Positions 17,287-34,505 of a DNA stretch of 64,000 nt are shown piece after piece (the first letter of the stretch is position 1; each line of letters opens with the position of its first letter). The stretch spans positions 17,379 through 81,378 of the forward strand of contig PZPK01000021.1 in the NCBI GenBank assembly GCA_006212045.1, written 5' to 3'. Below the pieces are notes generated by a model. The model did no database searches and was not told the DNA's origin. It saw nothing but the letters and a program-made list of their open reading frames with translations. Position numbers and translations under genes: made by a program. The stretch comes from Oleiphilus sp. Lineage in GTDB: Bacteria; Pseudomonadota; Gammaproteobacteria; Pseudomonadales; Oleiphilaceae.

Positions 17287-18255
17287 TTAGTTGATTAGTC
17301 TAGCTGAACTTGAGAGCTTGTTTTCGATCGCCTGCATTAATTCGTCACCGATGTCGCTCCCTGTTTCGCGATCTATTTCCTGGATGCAGGTAGGGCTCGT
17401 GACATTAATTTCGGTCAGATAATCCCCGATAACATCAATACCTACGAACAGCAGTCCCCGAGCCTGCAGATCATCTCTGATCTGGTCGACAATCCAGTGG
17501 TCGCGTTCATTCAGGGCTTTGACTTCCCCCCTGCCCCCCGCAGCCAGATTGCCTCGGTGTTCTCCTTTTCCCGGAATGCGCGCAAGCCCATGTGCAACGG
17601 CCTTTCCGTCAATGATCAGGATGCGCTTATCCCCTTCTTTAATCTCGGGAATATACTTTTGTACCATCACCTGGCAAGCGCCATGCTCGCTCAGTGTCTC
17701 GATAATAACGCCCAGATTTGGGTCGCCCTCTTTGACCTGAAATATCGACGCGCCGCCCATTCCGTCGAGCGGTTTGAAAATCACGTTCTTGTGCTGACCG
17801 ACAAATGCCTTGAGCTGCTCAGCGCGGCGGGATACCAGCACTGGCGGACAGCATTCCGGAAATCGGGTTGCATAAAGCTTTTCATTACAGTCACGCAGGC
17901 TCCTGGCGCGATTGACGATCAAGGTACCTTGTTGTTCAGCACACTCGAGGATATGCGTCGCGTAAATGAACTCGGCGTCCACCGGGGGGTCCTTGCGCAT
18001 CAGAATAACGTCCAGATCTGCCAGGTCTCTCTCTTTTTCATCGCTGAGTGAAAACCACATGTCGGTATTTCTTTCCACCGAAACTTGTCGCATTCGGGCT
18101 CTGGCGTTGCCGTTGTCCAGATACAGGTCCGACAATTCCATATAGTACAATTCGTAACCACGTTTTTGAGCGGCCAGCAGCATGGCAAAAGAGCTGTCCT
18201 TTCGGATATTGATCTGGTCAATGGGATCCATGACGATCCCCAATTTAATGTGCAT
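17287..18255 (-). CDS. gshB: Glutathione synthetase
   Basis: A 322-residue ATP-grasp enzyme joining gamma-glutamylcysteine and glycine. Seen: GIVMDPIDQINIRKDSSFAM at the N-terminus, VILMRKDPPVD, the ATP-grasp strand VIFKPLDGMGGASIF, KRILIIDGKAVAHGLARIP, the glycine-rich RGNLAAGGRGE and VGIDVIGDYLTEINVTSPT for metal binding. Length matches E. coli GshB. It is the first gene of the minus-strand operon gshB-tonB3-yqgE-ruvX-pyrR-pyrB-pyrC', judging by short gaps and overlaps. Confidence 0.97.
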   Translation of the reverse strand: MHIKLGIVMDPIDQINIRKDSSFAMLLAAQKRGYELYYMELSDLYLDNGNARARMRQVSVERNTDMWFSLSDEKERDLADLDVILMRKDPPVDAEFIYATHILECAEQQGTLIVNRARSLRDCNEKLYATRFPECCPPVLVSRRAEQLKAFVGQHKNVIFKPLDGMGGASIFQVKEGDPNLGVIIETLSEHGACQVMVQKYIPEIKEGDKRILIIDGKAVAHGLARIPGKGEHRGNLAAGGRGEVKALNERDHWIVDQIRDDLQARGLLFVGIDVIGDYLTEINVTSPTCIQEIDRETGSDIGDELMQAIENKLSSSARLIN

Positions 18256-18623
18256 TAATTACCTGCTATTCGAAAAATATGTACTAATCTTAGGATATCA
18301 ATTCTCTATTGAACCGGTTCGGCTTTGCTTCAGCTTGGCTTGCGTATTCAATGTGAATGTTGGGGGGAGCTGATTCTGCGCCAGATTCTAAACGATCTTT
18401 ACAATCATTACATTTTATATACAACAAAAGCTTTTCAGATATTTGTAATTACACTATAAATAATAATAGCTTATAAAATGTATCGTGAATTTATATTAGA
18501 AAGCGCTTTTAACATATTGGTCTATAGTAATTTATGCACCGATGAAAATCGGTGTATTTGGTAGTACGTTCGCTAAATGAACAACGCTTAGTCATTCTTC
18601 AAGTGCCTTGGGCTGTCATTAAA
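18256..18623. promoter_or_regulatory. Divergent gshB/pilG control region with leader hairpin
   Basis: 368 bp with a markedly AT-rich core (about 18390-18535), the likely promoter zone for both operons. At 18535-18556 there is a stem TGCACCGAT / ATCGGTGTA closed by a GAAA tetraloop (7 Watson-Crick pairs plus a wobble and an A-T pair), about 68 bp before the pilG ATG. No T-run follows, so it looks like a leader structure rather than a terminator. I could not settle on a -35/-10 pair. Confidence 0.5.
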
Positions 18624-19010
18624 ATGGAAGAAAATTTTGAGAATTTGAAAATAATGGTCATCGACGACAGTAAGACCATTCGCCGTACCGCGGAGACCTT
18701 GCTGAAGAAAGTCGGATGCACCGTTATTACCGCAACGGACGGGTTTGATGCGCTGGCAAAAATTGCGGATTCGCATCCGGATATTATTTTTGTCGATATT
18801 ATGATGCCGAGGCTGGACGGTTACCAGACCTGTGCATTGATCAAGAACAACAGTGCATTCAAGTCCACGCCGGTGATTATGCTATCCAGTAAGGACGGCC
18901 TTTTTGACAAGGCCAAAGGTCGCATTGTGGGCTCAGATCAATACCTGACCAAGCCCTTCAGTAAAGATGAACTATTAAACACTATTCGCAATCACCGTCC
19001 GGATAGCTAA
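18624..19010 (+). CDS. pilG: Type IV pilus response regulator PilG
   Basis: A single-receiver-domain protein (128 residues). The acidic pocket is VIDDSKT, the phosphoacceptor aspartate lies in FVDIMMPRLDGYQTC, and the conserved lysine is in LTKPFSK. The sequence closely follows what I know of P. aeruginosa PilG, which acts downstream of ChpA to promote pilus extension through cAMP. I start at the ATG giving MEENFENL; a GTG 24 codons upstream would add an unrelated extension overlapping the leader hairpin. First gene of the pil-chp operon. Confidence 0.96.
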   Translation: MEENFENLKIMVIDDSKTIRRTAETLLKKVGCTVITATDGFDALAKIADSHPDIIFVDIMMPRLDGYQTCALIKNNSAFKSTPVIMLSSKDGLFDKAKGRIVGSDQYLTKPFSKDELLNTIRNHRPDS

Positions 19011-19065
19011 CTGACTCATTGATCCAACCGCTTTCGTGGGTAGGAGTGAACATTTTGGAGGACCC

Positions 19066-19428
19066 ATGGCTCGTATACTAATTGTGGATGACTCACCAAC
19101 TGAAATTCGCAAAATTTCGACGATTCTTGAACGTAACAATCATGAAGTGATCACCGCAGACAATGGCGCGGATGGGGTCGCAGTCGCTCGCGCAGAGCAA
19201 CCAGACGTCATATTGATGGACGTCGTGATGCCTGGCCTCAATGGCTTTCAGGCGACGCGGCAGCTGACCCGAACGCCTGAAACAGCAGAAATACCGGTAA
19301 TCATTGTGACCACCAAAGACCAGGAAACAGATCGCGTCTGGGGAACAAGACAGGGTGCCAAAGGGTATCTCGTAAAGCCGGTTGTTGAAGACAGTCTGAT
19401 CAGCACCATTAATGGACTTCTAAGCTAA
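19066..19428 (+). CDS. pilH: Type IV pilus response regulator PilH
   Basis: A 120-residue CheY-like receiver: ILIVDDSPTE (acidic pair), ILMDVVMPGLNGFQ (phosphoacceptor), VTTKDQETDRVW and YLVKP (conserved lysine). Start at ATG 19066 after a strong GGAGGA. In P. aeruginosa PilH receives phosphate from ChpA and dampens signalling. It is followed by pilI after 7 bp. Confidence 0.96.
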   Translation: MARILIVDDSPTEIRKISTILERNNHEVITADNGADGVAVARAEQPDVILMDVVMPGLNGFQATRQLTRTPETAEIPVIIVTTKDQETDRVWGTRQGAKGYLVKPVVEDSLISTINGLLS

Positions 19429-19435
19429 GCCTGCT

Positions 19436-19984
19436 ATGTCCTCGGTGCCTAAACCCTTCCAGATACTCAACGAGATTGCGCAGCAAAGCATCCGGCATGC
19501 TTCCGGTTTGCCGCAACAGGATGAAGCGGTTGAGTTGTGGAATGGCATCGGGTTCTCTATTTCAGGTACCCACTACGTTGCCGAAATGGGTACCGTTTCA
19601 GAAATCCTCCATTTGCCCAAGTACACCGCGATTCCGGGCGTCAAAAACTGGATGCGAGGTGTCGCAAATGTCCGGGGGCGATTGTTGCCGATAATGGATT
19701 TGAGCCGCTTTTTCGATCTGCCGCCGGGCACTTCAAAAAGTCGCGATAAACGGGTACTTGTGGTTGAACATGCAGATGCATTGAGTGGCGTCATTGTGGA
19801 TGGTGTGCTGGGAATGCAGTATTTCTCGGCAGAAACCTTCGAAAACACAATTTCAAAAGACCTGCCAGCAAGCATCAAGCCTTTTGTGAAAGGCTCTTTT
19901 ATGAAAGCAGATATCAAATGGAACGTGTTCAGTACTTCAGCCTTAACGGCAAACGAGCAGTTTATTGATGTGGCGTTGGGATAG
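19436..19984 (+). CDS. pilI: CheW-like coupling protein PilI
   Basis: A 182-residue protein with one CheW domain (about residues 35-175), including the typical IPGVKNWMRGVANVRGRLLPI and GVIVDGVLGMQYF segments. It should bridge the receptor PilJ to the kinase ChpA at the membrane. Gene order pilH-pilI-pilJ is as in Pseudomonas. A second coupler, ChpC, is encoded at the end of the cluster. Confidence 0.94.
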   Translation: MSSVPKPFQILNEIAQQSIRHASGLPQQDEAVELWNGIGFSISGTHYVAEMGTVSEILHLPKYTAIPGVKNWMRGVANVRGRLLPIMDLSRFFDLPPGTSKSRDKRVLVVEHADALSGVIVDGVLGMQYFSAETFENTISKDLPASIKPFVKGSFMKADIKWNVFSTSALTANEQFIDVALG

Positions 19985-20033
19985 TGCGCCGAGATTGACG
20001 AACAACAATTTATTTTAGGCCGGGAGCCAGGAA

Positions 20034-22100
20034 ATGAAGATCATATCCGGAAAATTTAGCACAGATCAGGGTAACGACTCCGTTATCATATGGTTGGGTG
20101 GTGCCCTTGTTGTACTGTTACTTTTTCTATTTGCAGTCTCATACATTATTGTCAGGGAAAGCACATACGATATTGAGTATGCCGGCTACGCCAGTGATCT
20201 GAGGGTGTTATCCCAGGAGATTGCAAAGAACGCAACGGAGGCCGCCTCCGGTAAGGAAGAGGCTTTCGAACAGCTGAAACGCTCCCGTGATGATTTTGAA
20301 CGCAAATTGAATCTGATTGTGCACGGTAATGACGAAACAGGTCTGCCGCCCTCGGATCTGCCGCAGGAAACCGGGGTCATGAAGCGTTGGCAGACGGTGA
20401 AACAGAACGCCGACCGGATACTGGCCAACCGTGAGACTGTTCTGACTCTCCACCAGATTGCCGAAACCTTGAATGAAACCATTCCTCAGCTTCAGATAGA
20501 GTATGAGGATGTGGTCATGATACTGCTGGAGAATGACGCACCGGCTGATCAGATATCAGTTGCAGAGAGGCAATCACTGCGGGCTGAACGAATTGTAAGA
20601 AGCGTCAACAACATCCTGACAGGCGATGAAGACGCGGCCATCGCGGCGAATCGTTTCGGTGAGGATGCGACACTGTTTGGACGGGTATTGAACTCCATGT
20701 TCGAAGGCAACGAAGCCATGGAAATTTCCCAGGTGACGGATGAGGATGCCATCTACGGTCTCGAAGCCATCGCCGAACTATTTGATTTTGTTGACAGTAA
20801 TGTACGTGCGATTCTGGAAACATCGCCTGAATTGTTCAAGGTACGCAACGCCGCCAACTCCATTTTCGAAAACTCCATTGCCCTGTTGCAGGAAACCACA
20901 ACCCTGTCATCGGTTGTTCAGTCACAGGCAGATGAGCGTTTTGTACGCCCGTCACTGGCCTATATGATTCTGGCCCTGATCATCGGTTTGATCGTTGTCA
21001 TCGGCTGGATGCTGTTCCAGGACAGTCAGAATCGCCTCCGCCAAACAGAAGAACAGAACGAGCAGAACCAGAATGCGATCCTGCGTTTACTGGATGAACT
21101 GGCCGACCTCGCCGATGGTGACTTGACCACAGAAGCAACGGTCACCGAGGACTTTACCGGTGCGATTGCCGACTCCATCAACTTCGCAATCGACCAGATG
21201 CGAGGCCTGGTAAGGGCAATCCGGGATACGGCATTGCAGGTCGCCTCTTCCGCACAGGAAACGCAAAGCACGGCGATGCATCTGGCAGACTCATCCGAGC
21301 ACCAGGCGCAGGAAATTGCAGGAGCTTCCGCTGCTATTAATGAAATGGCCGTATCGATTGACCAGGTCTCGTCAAACGCTGCTGAATCCGCTTCGGTTGC
21401 TGAGCGATCGGTAACGATCGCGAAGAAAGGTGCCGAGGTAGTACAGAATACGATCAACGGTATGGATACGATTCGGGAACAGATCCAGGAAACATCCAAA
21501 AGGATCAAGCGTCTGGGTGAATCTTCTCAGGAGATCGGTGATATCGTCTCCCTGATCAACGACATTGCTGACCAAACCAACATCCTGTCATTGAATGCGG
21601 CAATACAGGCATCGATGGCCGGTGATGCAGGTCGGGGCTTCGCGGTAGTTGCGGACGAGGTTCAGCGACTCGCAGAACGTTCATCAGCGGCGACCAAACA
21701 GATCGAAGCGCTGGTTAAAACAACCCAGACAGATACCAACGAAGCCGTTATCTCGATGGAACATACTACTGCAGAGGTTGTGCGCGGTGCCAGACTGGCA
21801 CAGGATGCGGGTGTTGCACTGGAAGAGATCGAGACGGTTTCGATGAACCTTGCAGACCTGATTCAGAACATCTCCAATGCATCAAGACAGCAATCGCTGT
21901 CTGCGGGCCATATCTCGAATACGATGAATGTTATCCAGGAGATTACATCGCAAACTTCTTCCGGTACAAACGCCACGGCGAAATCGATCGGTAATCTGGC
22001 AGAAATGGCCAGCCAGCTGCGTGACTCGGTATCGGGCTTCAAACTGCCGGCAGATGATTCTGATCGATCCGAAGATGAGGCCGAGGAAAGCATGGTCTAG
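20034..22100 (+). CDS. pilJ: Type IV pilus methyl-accepting receptor PilJ
   Basis: A 688-residue transmembrane chemoreceptor. TM1 lies at about 18-38 (WLGGALVVLLLFLFAVSYII), a large periplasmic helical region follows, and TM2 is at about 305-325 (MILALIIGLIVVIGWMLF). A HAMP-like stretch precedes the coiled-coil signalling domain. The hairpin tip reads IADQTNILSLNAAIQASMAG (about 510-529) then [19 protein letters not shown], the PilJ variant of the usual EAARAG tip. PilJ senses surface contact or pilus retraction and controls ChpA. Confidence 0.96.
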   Translation: MKIISGKFSTDQGNDSVIIWLGGALVVLLLFLFAVSYIIVRESTYDIEYAGYASDLRVLSQEIAKNATEAASGKEEAFEQLKRSRDDFERKLNLIVHGNDETGLPPSDLPQETGVMKRWQTVKQNADRILANRETVLTLHQIAETLNETIPQLQIEYEDVVMILLENDAPADQISVAERQSLRAERIVRSVNNILTGDEDAAIAANRFGEDATLFGRVLNSMFEGNEAMEISQVTDEDAIYGLEAIAELFDFVDSNVRAILETSPELFKVRNAANSIFENSIALLQETTTLSSVVQSQADERFVRPSLAYMILALIIGLIVVIGWMLFQDSQNRLRQTEEQNEQNQNAILRLLDELADLADGDLTTEATVTEDFTGAIADSINFAIDQMRGLVRAIRDTALQVASSAQETQSTAMHLADSSEHQAQEIAGASAAINEMAVSIDQVSSNAAESASVAERSVTIAKKGAEVVQNTINGMDTIREQIQETSKRIKRLGESSQEIGDIVSLINDIADQTNILSLNAAIQASMAGDAGRGFAVVADEVQRLAERSSAATKQIEALVKTTQTDTNEAVISMEHTTAEVVRGARLAQDAGVALEEIETVSMNLADLIQNISNASRQQSLSAGHISNTMNVIQEITSQTSSGTNATAKSIGNLAEMASQLRDSVSGFKLPADDSDRSEDEAEESMV

Positions 22101-22182
22101 CGGGCCGTGCGAATTTGTAAATAGAGTGCAGCAGCAGGCTTCGGCCAGGCTGCTCGCGATTCCCTGACGAAAAGGTTTGACT

Positions 22183-23061
22183 ATGAATTGGAGGCAATCA
22201 CAGATACCTCCGCTGAATGAGGTTCAGTTTAAATCGTGGCAAACCATGTTGGAAGAACGCACCGGTATGTATATCCCATATGAGCGTCGATCGCTGCTGC
22301 AATCAAGTTTGGCCATCCGCATGAGAGAAGTCGAATGTCATGACTATGATGCCTATTTCAAGCGAGTGCAGGAGAGGCCAGCCGGCGTAAAAGAGTGGGC
22401 GACACTGGTCGACCGTATCATGGTCAGGGAAACACGCTTTTGTCGCAATTCCGAATCCCTTGAGCTGGTTGAACGTTATCTCAAGCATCGCATTGCCGGT
22501 ATGGCTGAGGAAAGGCCCATTAATATCTGGAGCGTAGGCTGCTGTACCGGGGAAGAGCCCTATTCATTGGCAATTACCTGTAATGAAGCTTTTGAGGCCA
22601 ATGACAGAGCACCTAAATTCGGTGTGTCAGGCACTGATATTTCACTGCCTGCGCTACAAATTGCGCGCGAGGGCCGCTATAGCCGGCGCCAAATGTCCAA
22701 TATGAATCCGGAGTGGATTTCGCGCTATTTTATTGAGCAGGAAGCCGGGCAGTTTGTCGTTGGCCCGGAAATCAGGGAACGGGTGTGTTTTTCCATGTCC
22801 AATATTGTCGATATCGCGCGTAACCCTCTGCGTAACCTGGATGTTATTTACTGCCAGAACGTGTTGGTTTATTTCCGGGAAGAACGTAAACATCTGGTGC
22901 TTGATAACCTTGCTGACCGGCTCGCGCCAGGGGGCTTACTGGTCATCGCACAGGGTGAAACGAGCAAGTGGCACAACGATCTGCTACATAAAGTCGATGA
23001 CAATCTGACCTTGGCTTTTGTTCGCAGGGAGCAGCCTTATGCTACAAAGAACACGCATTAA
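22183..23061 (+). CDS. pilK: Protein-glutamate methyltransferase PilK (CheR family)
   Basis: A 292-residue SAM-dependent methyltransferase that would methylate PilJ. The N-terminal CheR helical domain is followed by the SAM-binding motif WSVGCCTGEEPYSLAI and by VSGTDISLPALQIAREGRYSRR; LDVIYCQNVLVYF is the usual RNV-like motif of the family with Q for R. I start at ATG 22183, seven nt after AAAAGG; a TTG two codons upstream is also possible. It is 11 bp before chpA. Confidence 0.94.
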   Translation: MNWRQSQIPPLNEVQFKSWQTMLEERTGMYIPYERRSLLQSSLAIRMREVECHDYDAYFKRVQERPAGVKEWATLVDRIMVRETRFCRNSESLELVERYLKHRIAGMAEERPINIWSVGCCTGEEPYSLAITCNEAFEANDRAPKFGVSGTDISLPALQIAREGRYSRRQMSNMNPEWISRYFIEQEAGQFVVGPEIRERVCFSMSNIVDIARNPLRNLDVIYCQNVLVYFREERKHLVLDNLADRLAPGGLLVIAQGETSKWHNDLLHKVDDNLTLAFVRREQPYATKNTH

Positions 23062-23072
23062 CTGGAGAAGTT

Positions 23073-30622
<7,550 letters not shown>

Positions 30623-30626
<4 letters not shown>

Positions 30627-31651
30627 CCAGTAAAACGGTTCCGCAGATCGGAGTGATTTCGGATTCGCCTTACCAGCGTCATATGCTGCAGAGCACCTTG
30701 AGCCGGAATGGCGTTGAGGTGCTTGTCAGTTGTGAACCACAACAATTTGCCTCGCAGCAGGAAACGCGCGTCGAAAACGTGGAATGCTGGCTTGTCGAGA
30801 TGGAGAGCGAGCACGCTGATATGATGGAAATAATGCAAACGCTGGATGAAAAATCGGTACCGGTATTGTTTGGTCTGGGTATGGCACCGCACCAGCAAGA
30901 GGTCAGCTTTATATCCTGGCAGCGTCGGCTCATGTCAAAGCTTGAAGATCATCTGGGAGCAATCGCAGAAATCGAAAATGCGGAGTCGCTGTCCAAATGG
31001 GTGAACACCGGTGTCGAGCATCGGTGGGAGAGCGGAGCCAGTCAAGAGAAACCCGGCGGGAAAGCTTCGGTGGTTGCAAGGGATGTTTGGGTATTGGCGG
31101 CATCCTTAGGTGGCCCTGAAGCCGTAAAAGAGTTTATAGATCATCTGCCGGCTGACCTGTCGTTTGGCTTTCTTTATGCTCAGCATGTGGACGCACACTT
31201 TTCGAATGTTCTGACACAGGTGCTTGGCCGGCACGCGCAGTTGGAACTTCGGGGGATGCGTCCGGATACAGCGCTAATGAGTGGCGAGATCCAGGTCGTA
31301 CCGGTAGATCGTCAAATCCGGTTTTCGGAGGCTGGAGTACAGTTTGAAAACAGTCCATGGCCCGGCCCGTATGGACCCTCAATCGACCAGTTGTTGGCGA
31401 ATTTATTTGAATACTACGGTGCCCGCTGCCATGTCATTGTGTTTAGTGGGATGGGGAATGATGGCGCGTTGACCATACCTGAGATGCAAAAGGCCGGTTG
31501 CCGGATCTGGACTCAGTCGCCGGAATCATGTGCACATTATTCGATGCCTCAGTCGGTCATTGACCTCGGTTGCAGCGCGTTCTCGGGTACACCTGCGGAA
31601 CTCGCAGATGCCCTGGTCAAACTGGACAGGTATGGGCAAGATGTACACTAG
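30623..31651 (+). CDS. chpB: Protein-glutamate methylesterase ChpB (CheB family)
   Basis: A 342-residue methylesterase that would remove methyl groups from PilJ, opposing PilK. The catalytic triad is readable: S161 in AASLGGPEAV, H188 in AQHVDAHFS and D280 in FSGMGNDGA. The N-terminal 120 residues look like a worn receiver domain: the acceptor position reads WLVEMESEH with no clear aspartate, so regulation by phosphorylation is doubtful. The GTG start overlaps the chpA stop (GTGA), coupling the two genes. Confidence 0.94.
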
Positions 31652-31708
31652 AACCGTATGGCCTTGTCAACGCAGAACGTAATGAAAAGAACAGGAAGAA
31701 GGTAAGCT

Positions 31709-32158
31709 ATGTCAGAAGTCCTGGAAATCATATCGAGCTTTTACTTGCCAATTTGTGCTGGCAAGTTGCTTCTTCCCAATGTCAGTGTTGCGGAAGTTGT
31801 AGAGTACCAGAAACCCGAAACGGCAGAAGGGCCAGAAACGCTTCTGGGAATGGTCCGCTGGAGAGGCATTCAGGTGCCCTTGATTTCCTTTGAACTGGCC
31901 AATGGCCAAAGCTTTTCGATCTCCAAAACATCCAGAATTGCGGTCATCAATTCGGTTGGGGAACACAGCGAACGACATCCATTCTTCTCCATTGTCACGC
32001 AGGGTATTCCGAGGCTGGTAAAAATTACGGAAGATTCGATAGAACCGTCAGACGAGAAGCCCGGGCCGGCAGAAGCCGCCAAAGTACGAATAGACGGGGA
32101 AGAGGCCAGTATTCCGGATTTGGCTTATCTTGAATCCCTGATCTCGGATAGAGTCTAA
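31709..32158 (+). CDS. chpC: CheW-like coupling protein ChpC
   Basis: A 149-residue protein with a single CheW fold, including LLGMVRWRGIQVPLISFE and the RIAVINSVG strand. In P. aeruginosa ChpC is a second, receptor-specific coupler for ChpA. It starts at an ATG after AGGAAGAAGG, 57 bp past chpB. The genes chpD and chpE that follow in P. aeruginosa are missing; a GGDEF-like membrane protein takes their place. Confidence 0.9.
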   Translation: MSEVLEIISSFYLPICAGKLLLPNVSVAEVVEYQKPETAEGPETLLGMVRWRGIQVPLISFELANGQSFSISKTSRIAVINSVGEHSERHPFFSIVTQGIPRLVKITEDSIEPSDEKPGPAEAAKVRIDGEEASIPDLAYLESLISDRV

Positions 32159-32177
32159 CCATGCTTCAGGCATAGCC

Positions 32178-33137
32178 ATGCTGAGACATTCCGGCAGGAA
32201 ACTCGACCAGATACTGGCCAAATTTGCGCTCTTCGCCTTGCTCTCATTTTGTGCAGTGGAAATGTTGTCGATGCTGGTGTTAAGGCAATTTCCTGTCGCC
32301 CTTGCTTTCTTACCCGCACTCCTGGCAGGCCTCGGTTTCCTGCGTTCTCCCTCCAGATTTTCAAATGAAATTCGCCTTGTCGTGTTCCTGAGTCTGGTCT
32401 GGCTGGCTGTTTTGGTCTCTGCCTACTTCAATGTTCCTATGGCCGCTGGTATCGCGCTGCTGCTGTTAACCGGTTTCGTGGTTTTGAGGGGGCAAAGGTC
32501 ACTCTGGTACTCACTCATCATGCTGACCTTGCTTTGTGTCGTTCAAGTGACCGTCGCAAGCACATTGGAAGCCTACTTCAGTATTCTGCGATCCAATGCC
32601 TATTTGTTTGCCATGACATTGCTCGCATTCACCATTGCCAAGCGTCTGTTGTCTGCCAGAAAAGAAGCGCTGAATAACAGTCGTTCCGATGTGACGACCG
32701 GCACCGGAAACCGTTCGGCTCTGGTCGAAGAGCTGGACGAATTGCTTGAATTTTACCGACGTTACAAAGTGGAAGCGACAGCGGTCAGTATACGCCTGCC
32801 TTCGCTGGCACAGCTATTGTCTGAATATGGTGATCCGAAAATTGATCAGCTGCTGGTTGAACTGGTAAACATCTGGCAAACACGTATTCGAAATACTGAC
32901 CGCCTGTATCGCTATGGGGACGACTGCTTTGTACTGATTCTGCCGGGCACGCCGGTTGCCGCAGCTGATTCGTTGTTAAAGGACCTCCAACATGCCAGTA
33001 CTGCCTACGAATTTACGCATGTCAAAGAGGCGCAACTGGCATTTCATATTGAGACAAATATCGATCACGCTACCTGGGAAGACTGGCTGTCAGCGCTGGT
33101 GCGCGCTCCGGACAATACTTTACCGGCCAATGAGTGA
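32178..33137 (+). CDS. Membrane protein with degenerate GGDEF domain
   Basis: A 319-residue protein with about five or six N-terminal membrane segments (residues 12-155) and a C-terminal domain of diguanylate-cyclase fold. The entry motif DVTTGTGNRSAL (171-182) matches the usual D-x-LTG-L-x-NR pattern. The active-site loop, normally RYGGDEF, reads RYGDDCF (245-251), losing the second glycine and the catalytic glutamate. The domain is about 40 residues short at its C-terminal side. Cyclase activity is therefore unlikely, while GTP or partner binding remains possible. It follows chpC by 19 bp on the same strand, suggesting a link to the pilus chemosensory system. Confidence 0.75.
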   Translation: MLRHSGRKLDQILAKFALFALLSFCAVEMLSMLVLRQFPVALAFLPALLAGLGFLRSPSRFSNEIRLVVFLSLVWLAVLVSAYFNVPMAAGIALLLLTGFVVLRGQRSLWYSLIMLTLLCVVQVTVASTLEAYFSILRSNAYLFAMTLLAFTIAKRLLSARKEALNNSRSDVTTGTGNRSALVEELDELLEFYRRYKVEATAVSIRLPSLAQLLSEYGDPKIDQLLVELVNIWQTRIRNTDRLYRYGDDCFVLILPGTPVAAADSLLKDLQHASTAYEFTHVKEAQLAFHIETNIDHATWEDWLSALVRAPDNTLPANE

Positions 33138-33290
33138 TGACTTTCCAAAGATAGAGTCTACAATCATAGTAAGAAAAAAATTCGGTTTAGCTTTGCGACG
33201 TCAGGCCGATAAGAATTGACAGAATTTCCCTTTAACGTTTTGACCCGAACTCTGCCCATGGCAGGTCAGGAAACTGTGCTGGATTGAGAT

Positions 33291-33362
33291 ATGTTTGGTA
33301 TTGGAAAAAATAGTCTAGATGACCATCAGGTCGCCATTGATAAAGTCGAACTGGAAAGCTGA
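33291..33362 (+). pseudogene. Displaced N-terminus of the following chemoreceptor gene
   Basis: A 23-codon frame begins at ATG 33291 and stops at 33360-33362. Its last residues (DKVELE) run straight into the next frame ([13 protein letters not shown]) if a single base is inserted near GAAAG at 33354-33358, restoring a continuous amphipathic helix. This suggests a one-base deletion in an A-run or a sequencing error. Confidence 0.5.
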
Positions 33363-33376
33363 AGCGGAAAGTTGCC

Positions 33377-34189
33377 TTGTTCGAAGAGTTTTTATCTCAG
33401 CAACCGTTGAATGTGATTGATGAAATTGCACAATCGATAGAAGGTGGTCAATCGAGTTTGAGAAACGATATTGGAACCGTCGAGTCGGCACTCAACGGGG
33501 TCGAAGGGCTGGTCAGTCAGGGCTTTTCTGTGCTGGAAGCGTCGGAACAGTCAGGCGCGTCAGCAACCCAAACTGCAGAAGCCTCGCAGCAGTGCAATGC
33601 CGATATGCGTCAGCTGTCCAGTAATGTTGAAACATCTTCAAAATACATCTCCGAATTTACTTCTCTGCTTGAAAGCCTTGATGAAAGCAATAAAACGATC
33701 AGCAAGTTGCTTGAATCGATCAAGGCCATTGCAGACCAGACTAACCTGCTCGCATTGAATGCCGCCATTGAAGCCGCGAGAGCGGGCGAGCATGGCCGAG
33801 GCTTTGCGGTTGTGGCTGATGAAGTCAGGCAATTGGCCAATACCTCGAACGAATCGGCTGAAGAAATCCAGCGTGAAATCACCAAAATTACGGAAATTTC
33901 CAACTCCGTTATTTCTAAGCAACAGGAAGTGGCGGAAGTCATCAACAGCAGCGTGACGATTGCTGGGGAAACGCTCAATAATCTGAGCAATATGGAGTTG
34001 GCGGCCAATGGCAGTGCCGAATCAGCAAATGCGCTTAAGGACAGTTTGAATGCACAGGTTCAGACGGGTGAAGCGCTGAAAGCGTCACTTGAGTCGGCAG
34101 TCAACCAGCTGCGGGAATCCAGTGGTGATTCCGGTGCCAGCCTTGAAAGTTGCCAGCAACTCAGAAACAAACTGGCACAGATGGTCTGA
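33377..34189 (+). CDS. Soluble methyl-accepting chemotaxis-type protein (possibly frameshifted start)
   Basis: A 270-residue protein with no membrane segment and no HAMP domain. It carries a full receptor signalling hairpin: [20 protein letters not shown] and [17 protein letters not shown], flanked by long coiled coils. It should bind a CheW/CheA pair, possibly ChpC/ChpA or ChpA/PilI given its position. The only start in this frame is TTG 33377, preceded by GGAAAG. The sequence just upstream fits better as an interrupted N-terminus starting at 33291 (separate entry). No sensory domain is seen, so the input is unknown. Confidence 0.75.
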   Translation: MFEEFLSQQPLNVIDEIAQSIEGGQSSLRNDIGTVESALNGVEGLVSQGFSVLEASEQSGASATQTAEASQQCNADMRQLSSNVETSSKYISEFTSLLESLDESNKTISKLLESIKAIADQTNLLALNAAIEAARAGEHGRGFAVVADEVRQLANTSNESAEEIQREITKITEISNSVISKQQEVAEVINSSVTIAGETLNNLSNMELAANGSAESANALKDSLNAQVQTGEALKASLESAVNQLRESSGDSGASLESCQQLRNKLAQMV

Positions 34190-34505
34190 TCTCCAGGCGT
34201 TTCGGCTTGAACTGATGCACAGTTCTGATGACCCAAAGACGCGTCCTGATTCGGGGCGCGGAGCGTCATCACCGCTTTGCGAGTGATCAAATGTTGTGTT
34301 TCGACTGAGTTCGGCCACACCCCACCGTTAAACCCGTCCGGTAAACCCCAATTTCTGAACCGGTTACTTTGCACAAAGTCCGTGCAGATCTTACCCAAAA
34401 GTCTCTTTTTTGATATTTCCTGTTTAACTCAGTCATGGTAGATTGTGCGGCCTTATGACAGATGCAATAACGATTACGCTATTGTCGACAACCAAGGTCT
34501 TTTGA
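34190..34505. other. Gene-free spacer before folE
   Basis: 316 bp. One hairpin (34268-34287: ATCACCGC, loop TTT, GCG-A-GTGAT with a one-base bulge) lies 78 bp after the chemoreceptor stop but lacks a T-run. The folE promoter should be in the AT-rich part around 34400-34450; I could not fix its boxes. Nothing else is seen. Confidence 0.4.
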
